The translations under genes were made by a program, and so were the position numbers. The notes under the pieces were generated by a model. The model saw only the letters and a list, made by a program, of their open reading frames with translations, did not search any database and was not told where the DNA came from. DNA of 64,000 nucleotides from NCBI RefSeq assembly GCF_001295265.1, contig NZ_LJOD01000001.1, positions 620,001 to 684,000 on the forward strand, given 5' to 3'. Every line of letters begins with the position of its first letter. The stretch's first letter is position 1. Shown here in pieces: positions 45,111 to 54,000 of this stretch. The DNA is from Chryseobacterium indologenes (GTDB lineage: Bacteria; Bacteroidota; Bacteroidia; Flavobacteriales; Weeksellaceae).

Positions 45111-46880
45111 TTAAAGCGGACTAACCAGAGTCAGGAACCATTCTTTAACGTCTCCTTCAAGATGAGGACCGATTTTTTCTTCACAGGTTCTGTGATAGTC
45201 ATTCAGCCATGCAATTTCTTTTTCTGAAAGGATTTCTTTTACAATAGTATCTTTAAAGAATGGACAGAACGTCAGGGTTTCAAACTCATAAAAAGTTCCG
45301 TGAATGGTTTTCTCCGCTTCTTTTACGGCGATAAGGTTTTCATGACGGATTCCGTAATCTCCTTCCAGGTAATAGCCCGGTTCGTTTGAGCATACCATTC
45401 CCGGCAGAAGATCCTGCGGGTTCAGATCTTTTCTGATATTCTGAGGACCTTCATGTACATTCATAAAGCTTCCCACTCCATGCCCTGTTCCGTGGTTAAA
45501 GTCTTTTCCTTCCATCCATAGCGGAAGTCTTGCAACAGCATCAAGGTGAACTCCTTTTGTTCCTTTCGGAAATTTCACCATTGATAAACGGATCATTCCC
45601 TGAAGCACTAAGGTAGAATTTTTCTTAAACTCTTCAGAAACTGCTCCTAAAGCCAGGGTTCTTGTAATATCAGTGGTTCCTTCCAGATACTGCCCTCCTG
45701 AGTCTACCAGAATGCTCGCATCATTTGTTACTTCTTTGCTGCCTTCTTTTTTTGCAGAATAGTGCATGATGGCTCCATTATCTTTATACCCTACGATACT
45801 TCCGAAGCTTTCCCCTACAAAATTCTCTCCTTCTGCACGGAAACCTCTCAGCTTTTCACCGATTGAATATTCGTTCATGGCTTCTTTTCCTGCATTATGG
45901 GTCAGCCAGTAAAGAAATTTTACCATCGCCACCCCGTCTCTTACCATTACTTTTCTGAAACCCTCCAGCTCAGCCTCGTTTTTCTGCGCCTTCATAAGGT
46001 TACCCGGAACCGGAGCCTTAATAAACTGATTGTCTGCCTTCAATGTCTCAAAGATCTGCTGATTGCTGTTAGGTGACACCAGTACTTTTTCATTTTTAAA
46101 AGCTTTCAGATAATTATAAAATTCTTCGTAAGGCATCATTTTTACGAAAGAATCATCCATCTGCTTTCTGGCTTCTACTTCCAGCTTTTCAAGGTCTGTA
46201 AACAAAACTGCATCATTCTTTGTAATCACGATATATCCTAAAAATACAGGGTTGCTTTCTACATCGCTTCCTCTTAAATTCAGGGTCCAGGCAACATCGT
46301 CAAGGCTTGAAATCACATGAACGGTTGCTTCCTGCTCTTCCATTTTCTGACGGATGGCTCCAAGTTTATCGGTAACAGATTTTCCGGCTCTTTCTACCGG
46401 ATGTACAAAAATAGGGTTCTTCGAAGGGGTTCCCCTGTCTTTCCAGATCTCTTTTAAAAGCGGAAGGTCTTCCAGAATCAGTTTTTTGGATTGCAGTTTT
46501 TGTGAAAGCAGTTCCCAGTTAGCATGTGAAGCTGCCTGAGCATTAACCGCCACTTTACCGCCGGCCGGAATTTCGGAAATAATCCAGTCGATATAATTAG
46601 GAGTTCCTTCCATTCCATCTTTGAAAAGATCTATTCCTGAGTCCTTCAGTTCAAGGGCAGCCTGCGTAAAATACCTTCCGTCTGTCCAGAGACCTGCTTT
46701 ATCTTTTGTTACCACCACAAAACCGGCAGAACCTAAAAACCCTGACAGCCATGCTCTTTCCTGCCATTCTTCAGGCAGATATTCACTCATATGAGGATCT
46801 GCAGAATATACTATAAATGCATCAACATTATTTTTCTGCATTTCCTGCCGAAGTGCAGCAACTTTTTCCTTTGAAGTCAT
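45111..46880 (-). CDS. Aminopeptidase P family (Xaa-Pro aminopeptidase)
   Basis: Removes N-terminal residues preceding proline, using two metal ions. At 589 residues it is the long three-domain form (two creatinase-like N-terminal domains plus the pita-bread M24 domain), like eukaryotic XPNPEP1 rather than E. coli PepP. Metal ligands are seen in LVDSGGQYLEGTTDITRT near 395-405, GTGHGVGSFMNVHEGP near 470, CSNEPGYY near 505 and GIRHENL near 520. There is no signal peptide, so it is cytoplasmic. It ends ahead of two terminators. Confidence 0.93.
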   Translation of the reverse strand: MTSKEKVAALRQEMQKNNVDAFIVYSADPHMSEYLPEEWQERAWLSGFLGSAGFVVVTKDKAGLWTDGRYFTQAALELKDSGIDLFKDGMEGTPNYIDWIISEIPAGGKVAVNAQAASHANWELLSQKLQSKKLILEDLPLLKEIWKDRGTPSKNPIFVHPVERAGKSVTDKLGAIRQKMEEQEATVHVISSLDDVAWTLNLRGSDVESNPVFLGYIVITKNDAVLFTDLEKLEVEARKQMDDSFVKMMPYEEFYNYLKAFKNEKVLVSPNSNQQIFETLKADNQFIKAPVPGNLMKAQKNEAELEGFRKVMVRDGVAMVKFLYWLTHNAGKEAMNEYSIGEKLRGFRAEGENFVGESFGSIVGYKDNGAIMHYSAKKEGSKEVTNDASILVDSGGQYLEGTTDITRTLALGAVSEEFKKNSTLVLQGMIRLSMVKFPKGTKGVHLDAVARLPLWMEGKDFNHGTGHGVGSFMNVHEGPQNIRKDLNPQDLLPGMVCSNEPGYYLEGDYGIRHENLIAVKEAEKTIHGTFYEFETLTFCPFFKDTIVKEILSEKEIAWLNDYHRTCEEKIGPHLEGDVKEWFLTLVSPL

Positions 46881-47181
46881 TCTTTTCTTTTTTAAACACC
46901 GAAAGTTACGAAAAATTTAAGCTCTAAAAATGTAAACTTTTGTGAACTTTCGGGGATAAAGCTAAAATCTGTTGTGACTGTTGTGGTTAAAAAAACCACA
47001 GATCTTTGTGTTTTTCTCTCGTTCATTTTATCAATGCCATCTGAAATTTAACCTCAGAGGTTTTGTAAACCTATAAAATTTGCAAGCATATTTTGAAATA
47101 CCCCATATTTTAAGATACCACAAAATTAATTTTATTACCAATACCGTAAAATTTTGGAAAGATTATTGCTACATCTACAAT

Positions 47182-47619
47182 ATGAAAATACAGAATTACA
47201 AGAATCACAGGAAATTTTATCCGCCGCATCACTTTGTGTATCTTCCTTTGCTTATCTTTCTTGAAGCCTTTGGAATTTATAAAATATGGGATGATCCTGA
47301 AAACAGGCTCATCTGGATTTTATTCTCCGTTGTCATCTTTCTGCTTTTCTATCTGGCTATCATGCTCAGACAGCATTATGCTTTGGGGCTTCAAAATCGT
47401 ATGGTAAGGCTTGAATTTAAGCAGCGGTATTTTGAGATCTTCGGTAAAAGATCTGATGAAATTGCTGAAAAACTGAGATTTGATCAGATTGCCGCCCTGA
47501 GATTTGCTTATGATGAAGAATTCAAAGAACTTCTGAACCGGGCTGTTCAGGAAAACATATCCGGGAATGAGATCAAAAAATCAATCAAAAACTGGAGACC
47601 TGATCTACACAGAATTTAA
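47182..47619 (+). CDS. DUF6526-like membrane protein
   Basis: About 145 residues from the ATG at 47182 (MKIQNYKNHRKFYPPHHFVY). The frame is open from 47080, but the earlier part looks non-coding. Two hydrophobic helices (VYLPLLIFLEAFGIY and LIWILFSVVIFLLFYLAIML) are followed by a soluble helical tail (RLEFKQRYFEIFGKRSDEIA, then KLRFDQIAALRFAYDEEFKE). It matches my recollection of DUF6526 in Flavobacteriia; function unknown. A small lipoprotein-like gene follows 21 bases downstream, probably in the same transcript. Confidence 0.7.
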   Translation: MKIQNYKNHRKFYPPHHFVYLPLLIFLEAFGIYKIWDDPENRLIWILFSVVIFLLFYLAIMLRQHYALGLQNRMVRLEFKQRYFEIFGKRSDEIAEKLRFDQIAALRFAYDEEFKELLNRAVQENISGNEIKKSIKNWRPDLHRI

Positions 47620-47640
47620 CACATCCAAAATATATACATC

Positions 47641-47808
47641 ATGAAAAAGTTGAGCTTATACAGTATGACGATACTCAGCTTGTTAACACTTACGAGCTGT
47701 GAAGCAGTAGAAACAATTTTTAAGGCCGGAATGTGGTGGGGAATTATCTTGGTCTGCGCCATTGTAGTTATTCTTTTACTGATCTTTTCGAGGGGTAAAA
47801 ACTCTTAA
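47641..47808 (+). CDS. Small lipoprotein-like membrane peptide
   Basis: 55 codons: MKKLSLYSMTILSLLTLTSC is a signal sequence ending in a lipobox (LTSC). After a short segment it has one more hydrophobic helix (WWGIILVCAIVVILLLIF) and a basic tail. It is probably a lipid-anchored or inner membrane peptide of unknown role, close behind the DUF6526-like gene. Confidence 0.6.
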   Translation: MKKLSLYSMTILSLLTLTSCEAVETIFKAGMWWGIILVCAIVVILLLIFSRGKNS

Positions 47809-47817
47809 CCATTTTTT

Positions 47818-48018
47818 ATGGAGAAGAATGCAGATACAGAGATCATTTCTCACCTTAAGCCTTCAAAAATTGTAAAAATTATGAATGATCCGGAAGCTTC
47901 TGCAAAGGCGGTACACCTTGTATATACCACCGATGCAGAAACCGCCGGAATTACCCGTAAGAAAACCGGAAAGAAATACTCTTACTTCAAAGACGAACAC
48001 CTTAAATACAACTCATAA
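47818..48018 (+). pseudogene. DNA topoisomerase IB, N-terminal remnant
   Basis: 66 codons. LVYTTDAETAGITRKKTGKK followed by YSYFKDE matches the start of viral/bacterial type IB topoisomerases, which have the form LVYVSDxEPGITRKKxGKGFSYFD. A full enzyme has over 300 residues with a catalytic tyrosine near the end; here the frame stops at 48018 and nothing further is found. It is a truncated remnant that might still be translated from the upstream transcript. Confidence 0.65.
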
Positions 48019-48232
48019 GCATTATTTATCAACTATGACAAGCTTTGCGGTGTTCATATTTATATAAGTATTAAAATCCGATACATTCTTACCTCCATTT
48101 TAAAAGATTGGGCAAAAAACACAGAAACACTTCTATTATCTGTCCGGAAAAATGATATTTTCTAAGGATCAGGCATTCATATTCCTGACTCTATAAAAAT
48201 AAAGTGTATTTTTTCTTTAGCGTTAATTATTG

Positions 48233-48240
48233 TAAATTTG
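48233..48240 (+). promoter_or_regulatory. Candidate -7 element of pruA
   Basis: TAAATTTG matches TAnnTTTG, 41 bases upstream of the pruA ATG. No clear -33 TTG at the usual spacing. Confidence 0.45.
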
Positions 48241-48280
48241 TATACCAACATATTTTTAATTTAAAATAATACGATATACT

Positions 48281-49906
48281 ATGTCAAAAGCAATTTCGCA
48301 AGTACCATTAGCGGTAAATGAGCCGGTAAATTCTTATGTCCCGGGCTCTCCGGAAGTTAAAAGCCTTATTGCCACTTACAAAAAGATGTGGGCGGAAAAG
48401 ACAGAAATTCCAATGATCATCAACGGGAAGGAAGTAAAAACTGATGAGAAAGTACAGCTTCAGTCTCCACAGGATCATGCGCATGACTTCGGATTTTACT
48501 ACAAAGGTGGTATGCAGCATGTGGATGACGCTATTAACGCGGCATTGGCAGCTAAGCAACAATGGAATGAGTTAGGATGGGAACAGCGTGCAGCGATCTT
48601 CTTAAAGGCAGCTGATCTTTTGGCCGGACCTTACAGAGATGTTATTAATGCAGCAACGATGATCGGACAGTCTAAAAATGTACATCAGGCTGAAATTGAT
48701 TCTGCATGTGAATTCATTGATTTCTTAAGATTCAATGTAGAATTTATGACTGAAATGTATGCTGAGCAGCCTGTTTCTGACAATGGCATCTGGAACCGTG
48801 TAGAGTACAGACCGCTTGAAGGGTTCTGTTTTGCGGTAACTCCATTCAACTTTACAGCGATCTCCGGAAATCTTCCTACGTGTATGGCTATGCTTGGAAA
48901 TGTTGTGGTTTGGAAGCCTTCTGACAAGCAGGTATATTCTGCGAAAGTAATCATGGATGTATTAACTGAAGCGGGCCTTCCTGCAGGGGTAATCAACATG
49001 ATTTTCACGGACGGAAAAGAAACTGCTGAAAAAGTATTGGCACACCCGGACTTTGCAGGTCTTCACTTCACAGGTTCTACGAAAGTTTTCCAGGGAATGT
49101 GGAAAATGATCGGTGACAATATTCACAACTACAGAACATATCCGAGAATTGTTGGAGAAACCGGTGGTAAAGACTTTGTCATTGCTCACCCGTCTGCTAA
49201 CGTTGAAGCAGTAGCAACTGCTTTAGTAAGAGGAGCTTTCGAATATCAGGGACAAAAATGTTCTGCGGCTTCAAGAGCGTATGTACCTAAATCTCTTTGG
49301 GCTGATGTGAAAAAAGTAATGGAAGCTCAGATGAGCACAATCAAAATCGGTTCTCCTGAAGATCCTTCTAACTTTGTGAACGCTGTCATCGACAAAAATT
49401 CTTTCGATAAATGTAAAGGATATATAGACAGAGCTAATGCCTCCGGTGAAGCTACTATAGCCATTGGCGGAACATGTGATGATTCTAAAGGATGGTTTGT
49501 GCACCCTACAGTAATTGAAACTACCAATCCTCAGTACGAAAGTATGGTTGAGGAAATCTTCGGCCCAATCCTGTCTGTATTCGTTTATGAAGATCAGGAC
49601 TGGAAAGAGACGCTAAAATTAGTTGATTCTTCTTCTCCTTATTCATTAACCGGATCTGTTTTTGCACAGGACCGTTATGCAATCAATGAGGCTTTCAAAG
49701 CTTTGGAAAATGCTTCTGGAAACTTCTATATCAACGATAAACCAACTGGTGCGGTTGTAGGCCAGCAGCCTTTCGGCGGAGGAAGAGCTTCAGGAACCAA
49801 CGATAAAGCAGGTTCTAAAATGAATCTTCTAAGATGGACCTCGGTAAGAAGCATCAAGGAAACTTTTGTTTCTCCAAAAGATTATAAATATCCATATTTA
49901 GGCTAA
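48281..49906 (+). CDS. pruA: L-glutamate gamma-semialdehyde dehydrogenase (P5C dehydrogenase)
   Basis: Oxidises glutamate semialdehyde, the open form of 1-pyrroline-5-carboxylate, to glutamate with NAD+, the second step of proline catabolism. It is 541 residues, the mono-functional form. It has the aldehyde dehydrogenase signature GETGGKDFVIA (catalytic region Glu) near 288, GQKCSAASRAYVP with catalytic Cys near 328, and FGGGRASGTNDKAG near the C-terminus. The N-terminal extension and the PFNFTAISGNLP segment fit the P5CDH branch. It is monocistronic with its own -7 element and terminator. No proline dehydrogenase gene is nearby. Confidence 0.95.
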   Translation: MSKAISQVPLAVNEPVNSYVPGSPEVKSLIATYKKMWAEKTEIPMIINGKEVKTDEKVQLQSPQDHAHDFGFYYKGGMQHVDDAINAALAAKQQWNELGWEQRAAIFLKAADLLAGPYRDVINAATMIGQSKNVHQAEIDSACEFIDFLRFNVEFMTEMYAEQPVSDNGIWNRVEYRPLEGFCFAVTPFNFTAISGNLPTCMAMLGNVVVWKPSDKQVYSAKVIMDVLTEAGLPAGVINMIFTDGKETAEKVLAHPDFAGLHFTGSTKVFQGMWKMIGDNIHNYRTYPRIVGETGGKDFVIAHPSANVEAVATALVRGAFEYQGQKCSAASRAYVPKSLWADVKKVMEAQMSTIKIGSPEDPSNFVNAVIDKNSFDKCKGYIDRANASGEATIAIGGTCDDSKGWFVHPTVIETTNPQYESMVEEIFGPILSVFVYEDQDWKETLKLVDSSSPYSLTGSVFAQDRYAINEAFKALENASGNFYINDKPTGAVVGQQPFGGGRASGTNDKAGSKMNLLRWTSVRSIKETFVSPKDYKYPYLG

Positions 49907-49952
49907 TCACGAGTAATGGGCAATAAGTAATTACTGCCTGTTTTTATTATAC

Positions 49953-49983
49953 AGCCCCGGAACTTCAGTTTTGGGGCTTTTTT
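49953..49983 (+). terminator. Rho-independent terminator of pruA
   Basis: AGCCCC (49953-49958) and GGGGCT (49973-49978) with inner AAC/GTT pairs, followed by a T run to 49983. Confidence 0.75.
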
Positions 49984-50156
49984 GATGGGGTCATAAGGAA
50001 TGAGTTAAAAGGGATAAGGTTCAATTTTTTCACTTTACAGCTTAAATTCCCTGAAATCTAACACCTTTTAACAAACTTTATTGATGTTTTAATATTTCCA
50101 GTATAGGCTTAGGAACGGTTATTGGACTTTTATGAACACACCCCAAATAAAATAAT

Positions 50157-50372
50157 ATGAAAAAGTTACTGTTAGCAGCTATAGGCTCAGGAATATTGGC
50201 CGTGAGCTGCGGAACCAAAGAATCCACGATGTCACCTAAAAATTCTGACTCGGCTGCAGTAGACCGTATGAAAACCGTACCACCTTCTACAACTGACACT
50301 ATGAAAACGACTACTCCTGATACCATCAGGAAGAAAATGGATTCGGCGGCAACGGCTCCACCGGCTAAATAA
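50157..50372 (+). CDS. Small lipoprotein
   Basis: 71 residues. The signal sequence MKKLLLAAIGSGILAVSC ends in a lipobox (AVSC), and the mature part is rich in Ser, Thr, Pro, Lys and Met (TMSPKNSDSAAVDRMKTVPP). It is disordered and low in complexity, typical of small Bacteroidota envelope lipoproteins. It resembles the one at 51539-51748 in layout. Function unknown. A shared terminator lies between it and the convergent TraB/GumN gene. Confidence 0.7.
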   Translation: MKKLLLAAIGSGILAVSCGTKESTMSPKNSDSAAVDRMKTVPPSTTDTMKTTTPDTIRKKMDSAATAPPAK

Positions 50373-50396
50373 TATATCATGTTTAATTTAAAATGG

Positions 50397-50427
50397 AAAA
50401 TCCACAGATGAAAGCGCTGTGGATTTT
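50397..50427. terminator. Bidirectional terminator
   Basis: AAAATCCACAG and CTGTGGATTTT form an 11-bp stem around a 9-base loop, with A and T runs on either side. It lies between the convergent lipoprotein and TraB/GumN genes. Confidence 0.75.
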
Positions 50428-50428
50428 T

Positions 50429-51301
50429 TTATGACTTCATAGCAACCGGTTCTACGGAATATCCTAAGCTTTTAAACTGCTCTATCAGTCCGCAGCTGTA
50501 GGAGAAATGCCCCAGCCCCACTGCTACAAAAATATTCTTTTTCTCTATCAGCCCGGGAAGAATCTTCATCCACTTACCATTTCTTTGGGTAACAAGGATC
50601 TGGTCCCTTTTGTTAAGGCTTTCACAGGATTTATTAAAGATATAGCGGTCCTTCAGCTCAAAGTAGTCATTCTGCATTCCCCTGCATTTATTATCATTGG
50701 ATGCCATAGCCTTTTCATATCTTTTTAAGGTTCCTTTTATCACCGCTGTTCCGGATTTGTATCCTGATATTTTCGATTCTTCTATATAATTCTGCTGCAT
50801 TTCTGAAGTTTCAAGATACGCCATCTCCTTACCGTTCTCTTCGCCTTGTTTTTGAATGTAGCTGTCCAGCATATATTTATCAGAACCCGTACATCCGGAT
50901 TTCCAGATTCTCAGCTGCAGCATTTTTACAATTTCATCCCGGCGCAGCTTTTTGATGTTTATTCCTGTGTTTTTAAAAACAGATTTCAGTCTTGCATACT
51001 CCTCCGGCGACAGTTTAGCTTCAAGATCATTGGAGTCTTCCCGGGTGTTGAATTCATCAATAACTTTATCTCTTTTTGTTTCCGTTTCTGTTATCACCAT
51101 ATCACAGGACAAAAGAGAAGTATTAATAACCGGATACTTATGATAAAATGATTCACCGGCCATGTGCATGGTTCCAAAGAAATAAGAAATATGTTTTCCG
51201 TTCTTTGAAGTGATTTTCCATAGATAGGTTTCCTGTGCAGAACTAAATGCTGCCACCACTACAAACAGCATAATCAGGCTTTTAAATACATTATTTTTCA
51301 T
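50429..51301 (-). CDS. TraB/GumN family protein, exported
   Basis: 290 residues with a signal peptide (MKNNVFKSLIMLFVVVAAFS). The family hallmarks are the FFGTMHMAGESFY segment near residue 42 and the C-terminal FVAVGLGHFSYSCGLIEQF. TraB/GumN/PrgY proteins are thought to be metalloproteases, known from plasmid pheromone control and Gum polysaccharide clusters. The His in GTMH and the Glu in TETE near 73 are the likely metal residues. It is probably periplasmic. It is convergent with the small lipoprotein gene. The substrate is unknown. Confidence 0.8.
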   Translation of the reverse strand: MKNNVFKSLIMLFVVVAAFSSAQETYLWKITSKNGKHISYFFGTMHMAGESFYHKYPVINTSLLSCDMVITETETKRDKVIDEFNTREDSNDLEAKLSPEEYARLKSVFKNTGINIKKLRRDEIVKMLQLRIWKSGCTGSDKYMLDSYIQKQGEENGKEMAYLETSEMQQNYIEESKISGYKSGTAVIKGTLKRYEKAMASNDNKCRGMQNDYFELKDRYIFNKSCESLNKRDQILVTQRNGKWMKILPGLIEKKNIFVAVGLGHFSYSCGLIEQFKSLGYSVEPVAMKS

Positions 51302-51476
51302 AATTGTCTATGTTTATTACTCAAAAATAAGGGGCTGTACAAGCAGAAAATTGTAAAAATGTAAACATTGAAGGAGCAACGGTCTTCTTTATTGATTTTT
51401 AACCGGCCTATAGACCAGGCAGACAAAGAAACTATCTATTACATTAGAATTAATTTTTCACAAAATCCATAACAGG

Positions 51477-51510
51477 TTGTTATAAAAATCTTATTATTTT
51501 TTTATATTTG
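51477..51510 (+). promoter_or_regulatory. Promoter of the 51539 lipoprotein gene
   Basis: TTG (51477-51479), 23-base spacer, TATATTTG (51503-51510). Both elements fit the Bacteroidota consensus. The ATG is 28 bases downstream. Confidence 0.5.
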
Positions 51511-51538
51511 ATTACACCAAACATCAAAATAATAGAAT

Positions 51539-51748
51539 ATGAAAAAAACATTGATAGGAACAGCTTTGGGATTGATCTTTCTGGTAAGTTGTGCTCAGAA
51601 TAAAGAAAAAAGAGAAGAATTCAAGGAAGCTCACGATAAAGATTTTATGAGAAACAATATGGGATCTACTGCTGTTTCCCATTCTGAACCTGCTGTAATT
51701 TCTAAAGATTCTGCAAAAGTAAAACCTGATAGTTCAAAAGCTAAATAA
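51539..51748 (+). CDS. Small lipoprotein
   Basis: 69 residues. Signal sequence MKKTLIGTALGLIFLVSC ends in a lipobox (LVSC); the mature part is charged and probably unstructured (AQNKEKREEFKEAHDKDFMR, ending in KDSAKVKPDSSKAK). It resembles the 50157-50372 lipoprotein in size and composition. Function unknown. It has a good promoter and a strong hairpin after the stop. Confidence 0.7.
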   Translation: MKKTLIGTALGLIFLVSCAQNKEKREEFKEAHDKDFMRNNMGSTAVSHSEPAVISKDSAKVKPDSSKAK

Positions 51749-51756
51749 TACAAAAC

Positions 51757-51781
51757 AAATCCGCGGCAATGCCGCGGATTT
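51757..51781 (+). terminator. Hairpin after the lipoprotein gene
   Basis: AAATCCGCGGC and GCCGCGGATTT pair perfectly over 11 bp with a 3-base loop. The T run is short (three), so termination may be weaker than at the other sites. The rest of the gap to 52079 shows no feature. Confidence 0.6.
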
Positions 51782-52079
51782 GCACTTAAAAAAACTTGAC
51801 TGAAAAAAACCGGGCAATCAACCCCGATTGTATGATATATAAATTCTAATTGTGTTTACCCATCAGTAAAAATCTGTTTCTACTAAAATTAAGGGCCGGA
51901 TAAAGTCTGAAATTGAAGTAAACTTTACCTGATTTTAATTAAATATGCCGGTATTTTAAAAACAAAAATCTTCCGTATAAAGCTGGCGCAAAGATATAGC
52001 AGTGAACAGCTTACATAAAACAATAGGTTATCAGTTTTCATGAAAATGAAAAGACAGAATGCTTAAAACAGGCTGTATT

Positions 52080-53705
52080 TTAATTGTTTTCACGAAAATG
52101 GGTATTATCCGGCTGCGTTTCTGCATCAAGATGTTTAATGTAAGCCGAAGGAGAATAATCTGTAACTGCTTTAAAGACTGATGCAAATTTACTGTGCGAA
52201 GAAAAACCGCACTCATCTGCAAGAATACTGATCTTATACTGTCTGTACCGATCATCATTAATCAGCTTATCTACAATATAATTAATTCTCAAACGATTGA
52301 CATAAGTTTTAAAGTCTGCATTTTTATGCTGGTTAATCACATAAGAAAGATACTTTGTATTGGTATTGAGCTCAGCGGCCAGAAATGATAGTGACATGTT
52401 TTTGTTGTTATACAATTCTCCCTTTTCAAAATCTTCCAGAAGTTCCAGAAGCTTGGTCTCTGTTTCCTGAGTCATGAGGGGTTCGTTTTTTTTCTTATTA
52501 ATTTCGTTATCTTTATCATCTACTTCTTCAACTGAAATATTGGAGAATTCTAAACCTCCGGACGACTTTTCCTGTAGAGTTTCATCCTGACTGGTAATCA
52601 GCTGTATCTGCGTCCTTATAATGTTTCTTAACTTTGACCGTTGCTTTTTCTGTTTGACCCTGAAGAATATGACAAGACCTACCAGAGAGGTAAACAATAC
52701 AATAATTGCTGCATTTTTAATGATACTGACCTCTACATTTTTTTTATAAAGTTTCGGTCTATTCTCAACAACTGCACCGGTGATCTCACGACTCCGGGCA
52801 TTCATATCTTCATAAGCTCTTACATACTTTACGGCATACAATGAAGCTTTAAAATTATCCCCTATTCCTTCATAATAATCATTAATATTGGAGTAAACTG
52901 CTTTTTTCAGCTTAAGGCTCTGGGAGCTGTCGGCAATTTTTTCAGCTTTTTTAAGATACACCTCAGCTTCATTCCAGTTTTTCTGTTTCAGGCAAATCCC
53001 TCCAAGGCCATTATAAACTAGTCCCAGAATGCAGCAGTCTTCTTTCAGCAGTGATTCTGCCTCATGATAATAGGTTTCTGAAAGCTCATAATTTTCAAGC
53101 CTGAAATAAACATAGCCCAGCATCTGAAGAGAAGCCGCCTTGGGCCTTTCATTATATCCTATATCAATTTTTTCAAATTCTTTCAGTGAGCGTTCAATAT
53201 AAGGAACAGCATTGGGAAAATTTCCTGAATCCATTTCGTAATAAGCCAGCTCCTGATTCAGCAATCCTGCTGCTTCACTTCTTTTACCTGGATCACTGAT
53301 CTGTCCGGCAGATTTTAATCCCAGAAGGGTATATTTCTTTGATCTTTCATGTAAGCCTACCAAACGGTATTCTTTGGCAAGAAATTCATTAACCCTGGTG
53401 ACCCATTCTGCATCTCTGATCTGGTTCAGCAGGGAATGGGCGTTTTCACCATAACATAGTGCTTTCTTAAATTCTCCGGCAAAATGATAAAGCTCCGCAG
53501 CAAGTATAAGACTCTTAACCTTTTCCAGAGGTTCATGTGCAGACATATATAGGGAATCTGCCTTTTTCAGAGCCTGGGGAATATCTTTTGGAGCAACCTG
53601 AACAGAAGTTCTTTCACAGATCTGATCGAAACTGTACTTTTTCTGGGCCAGAACAGGTACAGCAGTTATAAATAAAAACAAAAATTTCAACAGACTTCTG
53701 GACAT
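52080..53705 (-). CDS. Membrane TPR protein with AraC-type DNA-binding domain
   Basis: About 541 residues from MSRSLLKFLFLFITAVPVLA, which is a good signal peptide. The frame extends 16 codons upstream to 53753 without improving it. Tetratricopeptide-like helices run to about residue 320 (SLQMLGYVYFRLENYELSET, then LGGICLKQKNWNEAEVYLKK). A transmembrane helix follows (AAIIVLFTSLVGLVIFF), then a cytoplasmic AraC HTH (SLSFLAAELNTNTKYLSYVI, then ISILADECGFSSHSKFASVF and SPSAYIKH). It is a one-component membrane regulator of the Bacteroidota type. Its targets are unknown; the thioredoxin-like gene diverges from it. Confidence 0.85.
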   Translation of the reverse strand: MSRSLLKFLFLFITAVPVLAQKKYSFDQICERTSVQVAPKDIPQALKKADSLYMSAHEPLEKVKSLILAAELYHFAGEFKKALCYGENAHSLLNQIRDAEWVTRVNEFLAKEYRLVGLHERSKKYTLLGLKSAGQISDPGKRSEAAGLLNQELAYYEMDSGNFPNAVPYIERSLKEFEKIDIGYNERPKAASLQMLGYVYFRLENYELSETYYHEAESLLKEDCCILGLVYNGLGGICLKQKNWNEAEVYLKKAEKIADSSQSLKLKKAVYSNINDYYEGIGDNFKASLYAVKYVRAYEDMNARSREITGAVVENRPKLYKKNVEVSIIKNAAIIVLFTSLVGLVIFFRVKQKKQRSKLRNIIRTQIQLITSQDETLQEKSSGGLEFSNISVEEVDDKDNEINKKKNEPLMTQETETKLLELLEDFEKGELYNNKNMSLSFLAAELNTNTKYLSYVINQHKNADFKTYVNRLRINYIVDKLINDDRYRQYKISILADECGFSSHSKFASVFKAVTDYSPSAYIKHLDAETQPDNTHFRENN

Positions 53706-53974
53706 AAAAGAATAAATTATTATGTAGATTGTATAATAATTCATCATTTTCATGGAGTGTCTTTTTGTTTTTTACAAAGCTACTAATATTTTATTTTTCA
53801 ATGAAACATTATCTTATTATTTATTTTTTTAACTAAAAATGTAAATTAAATTTATTTTAATAACAATACTATCAAAATATGCGTTAAATTTTCTAAATAA
53901 ATCACAACAATATTGTAAATAAAATTTTCGTAACTATTTTCAATTTGCATCGACTGATATGTTATCATAATTAT

Positions 53975-53982
53975 TACATTTG
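53975..53982 (+). promoter_or_regulatory. Candidate -7 element of the thioredoxin-like gene
   Basis: TACATTTG matches TAnnTTTG, 19 bases upstream of the ATG at 54001. No TTG at the usual -33 distance. Confidence 0.45.
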
Positions 53983-54000
53983 TAAACAATAAAAAGTTTT

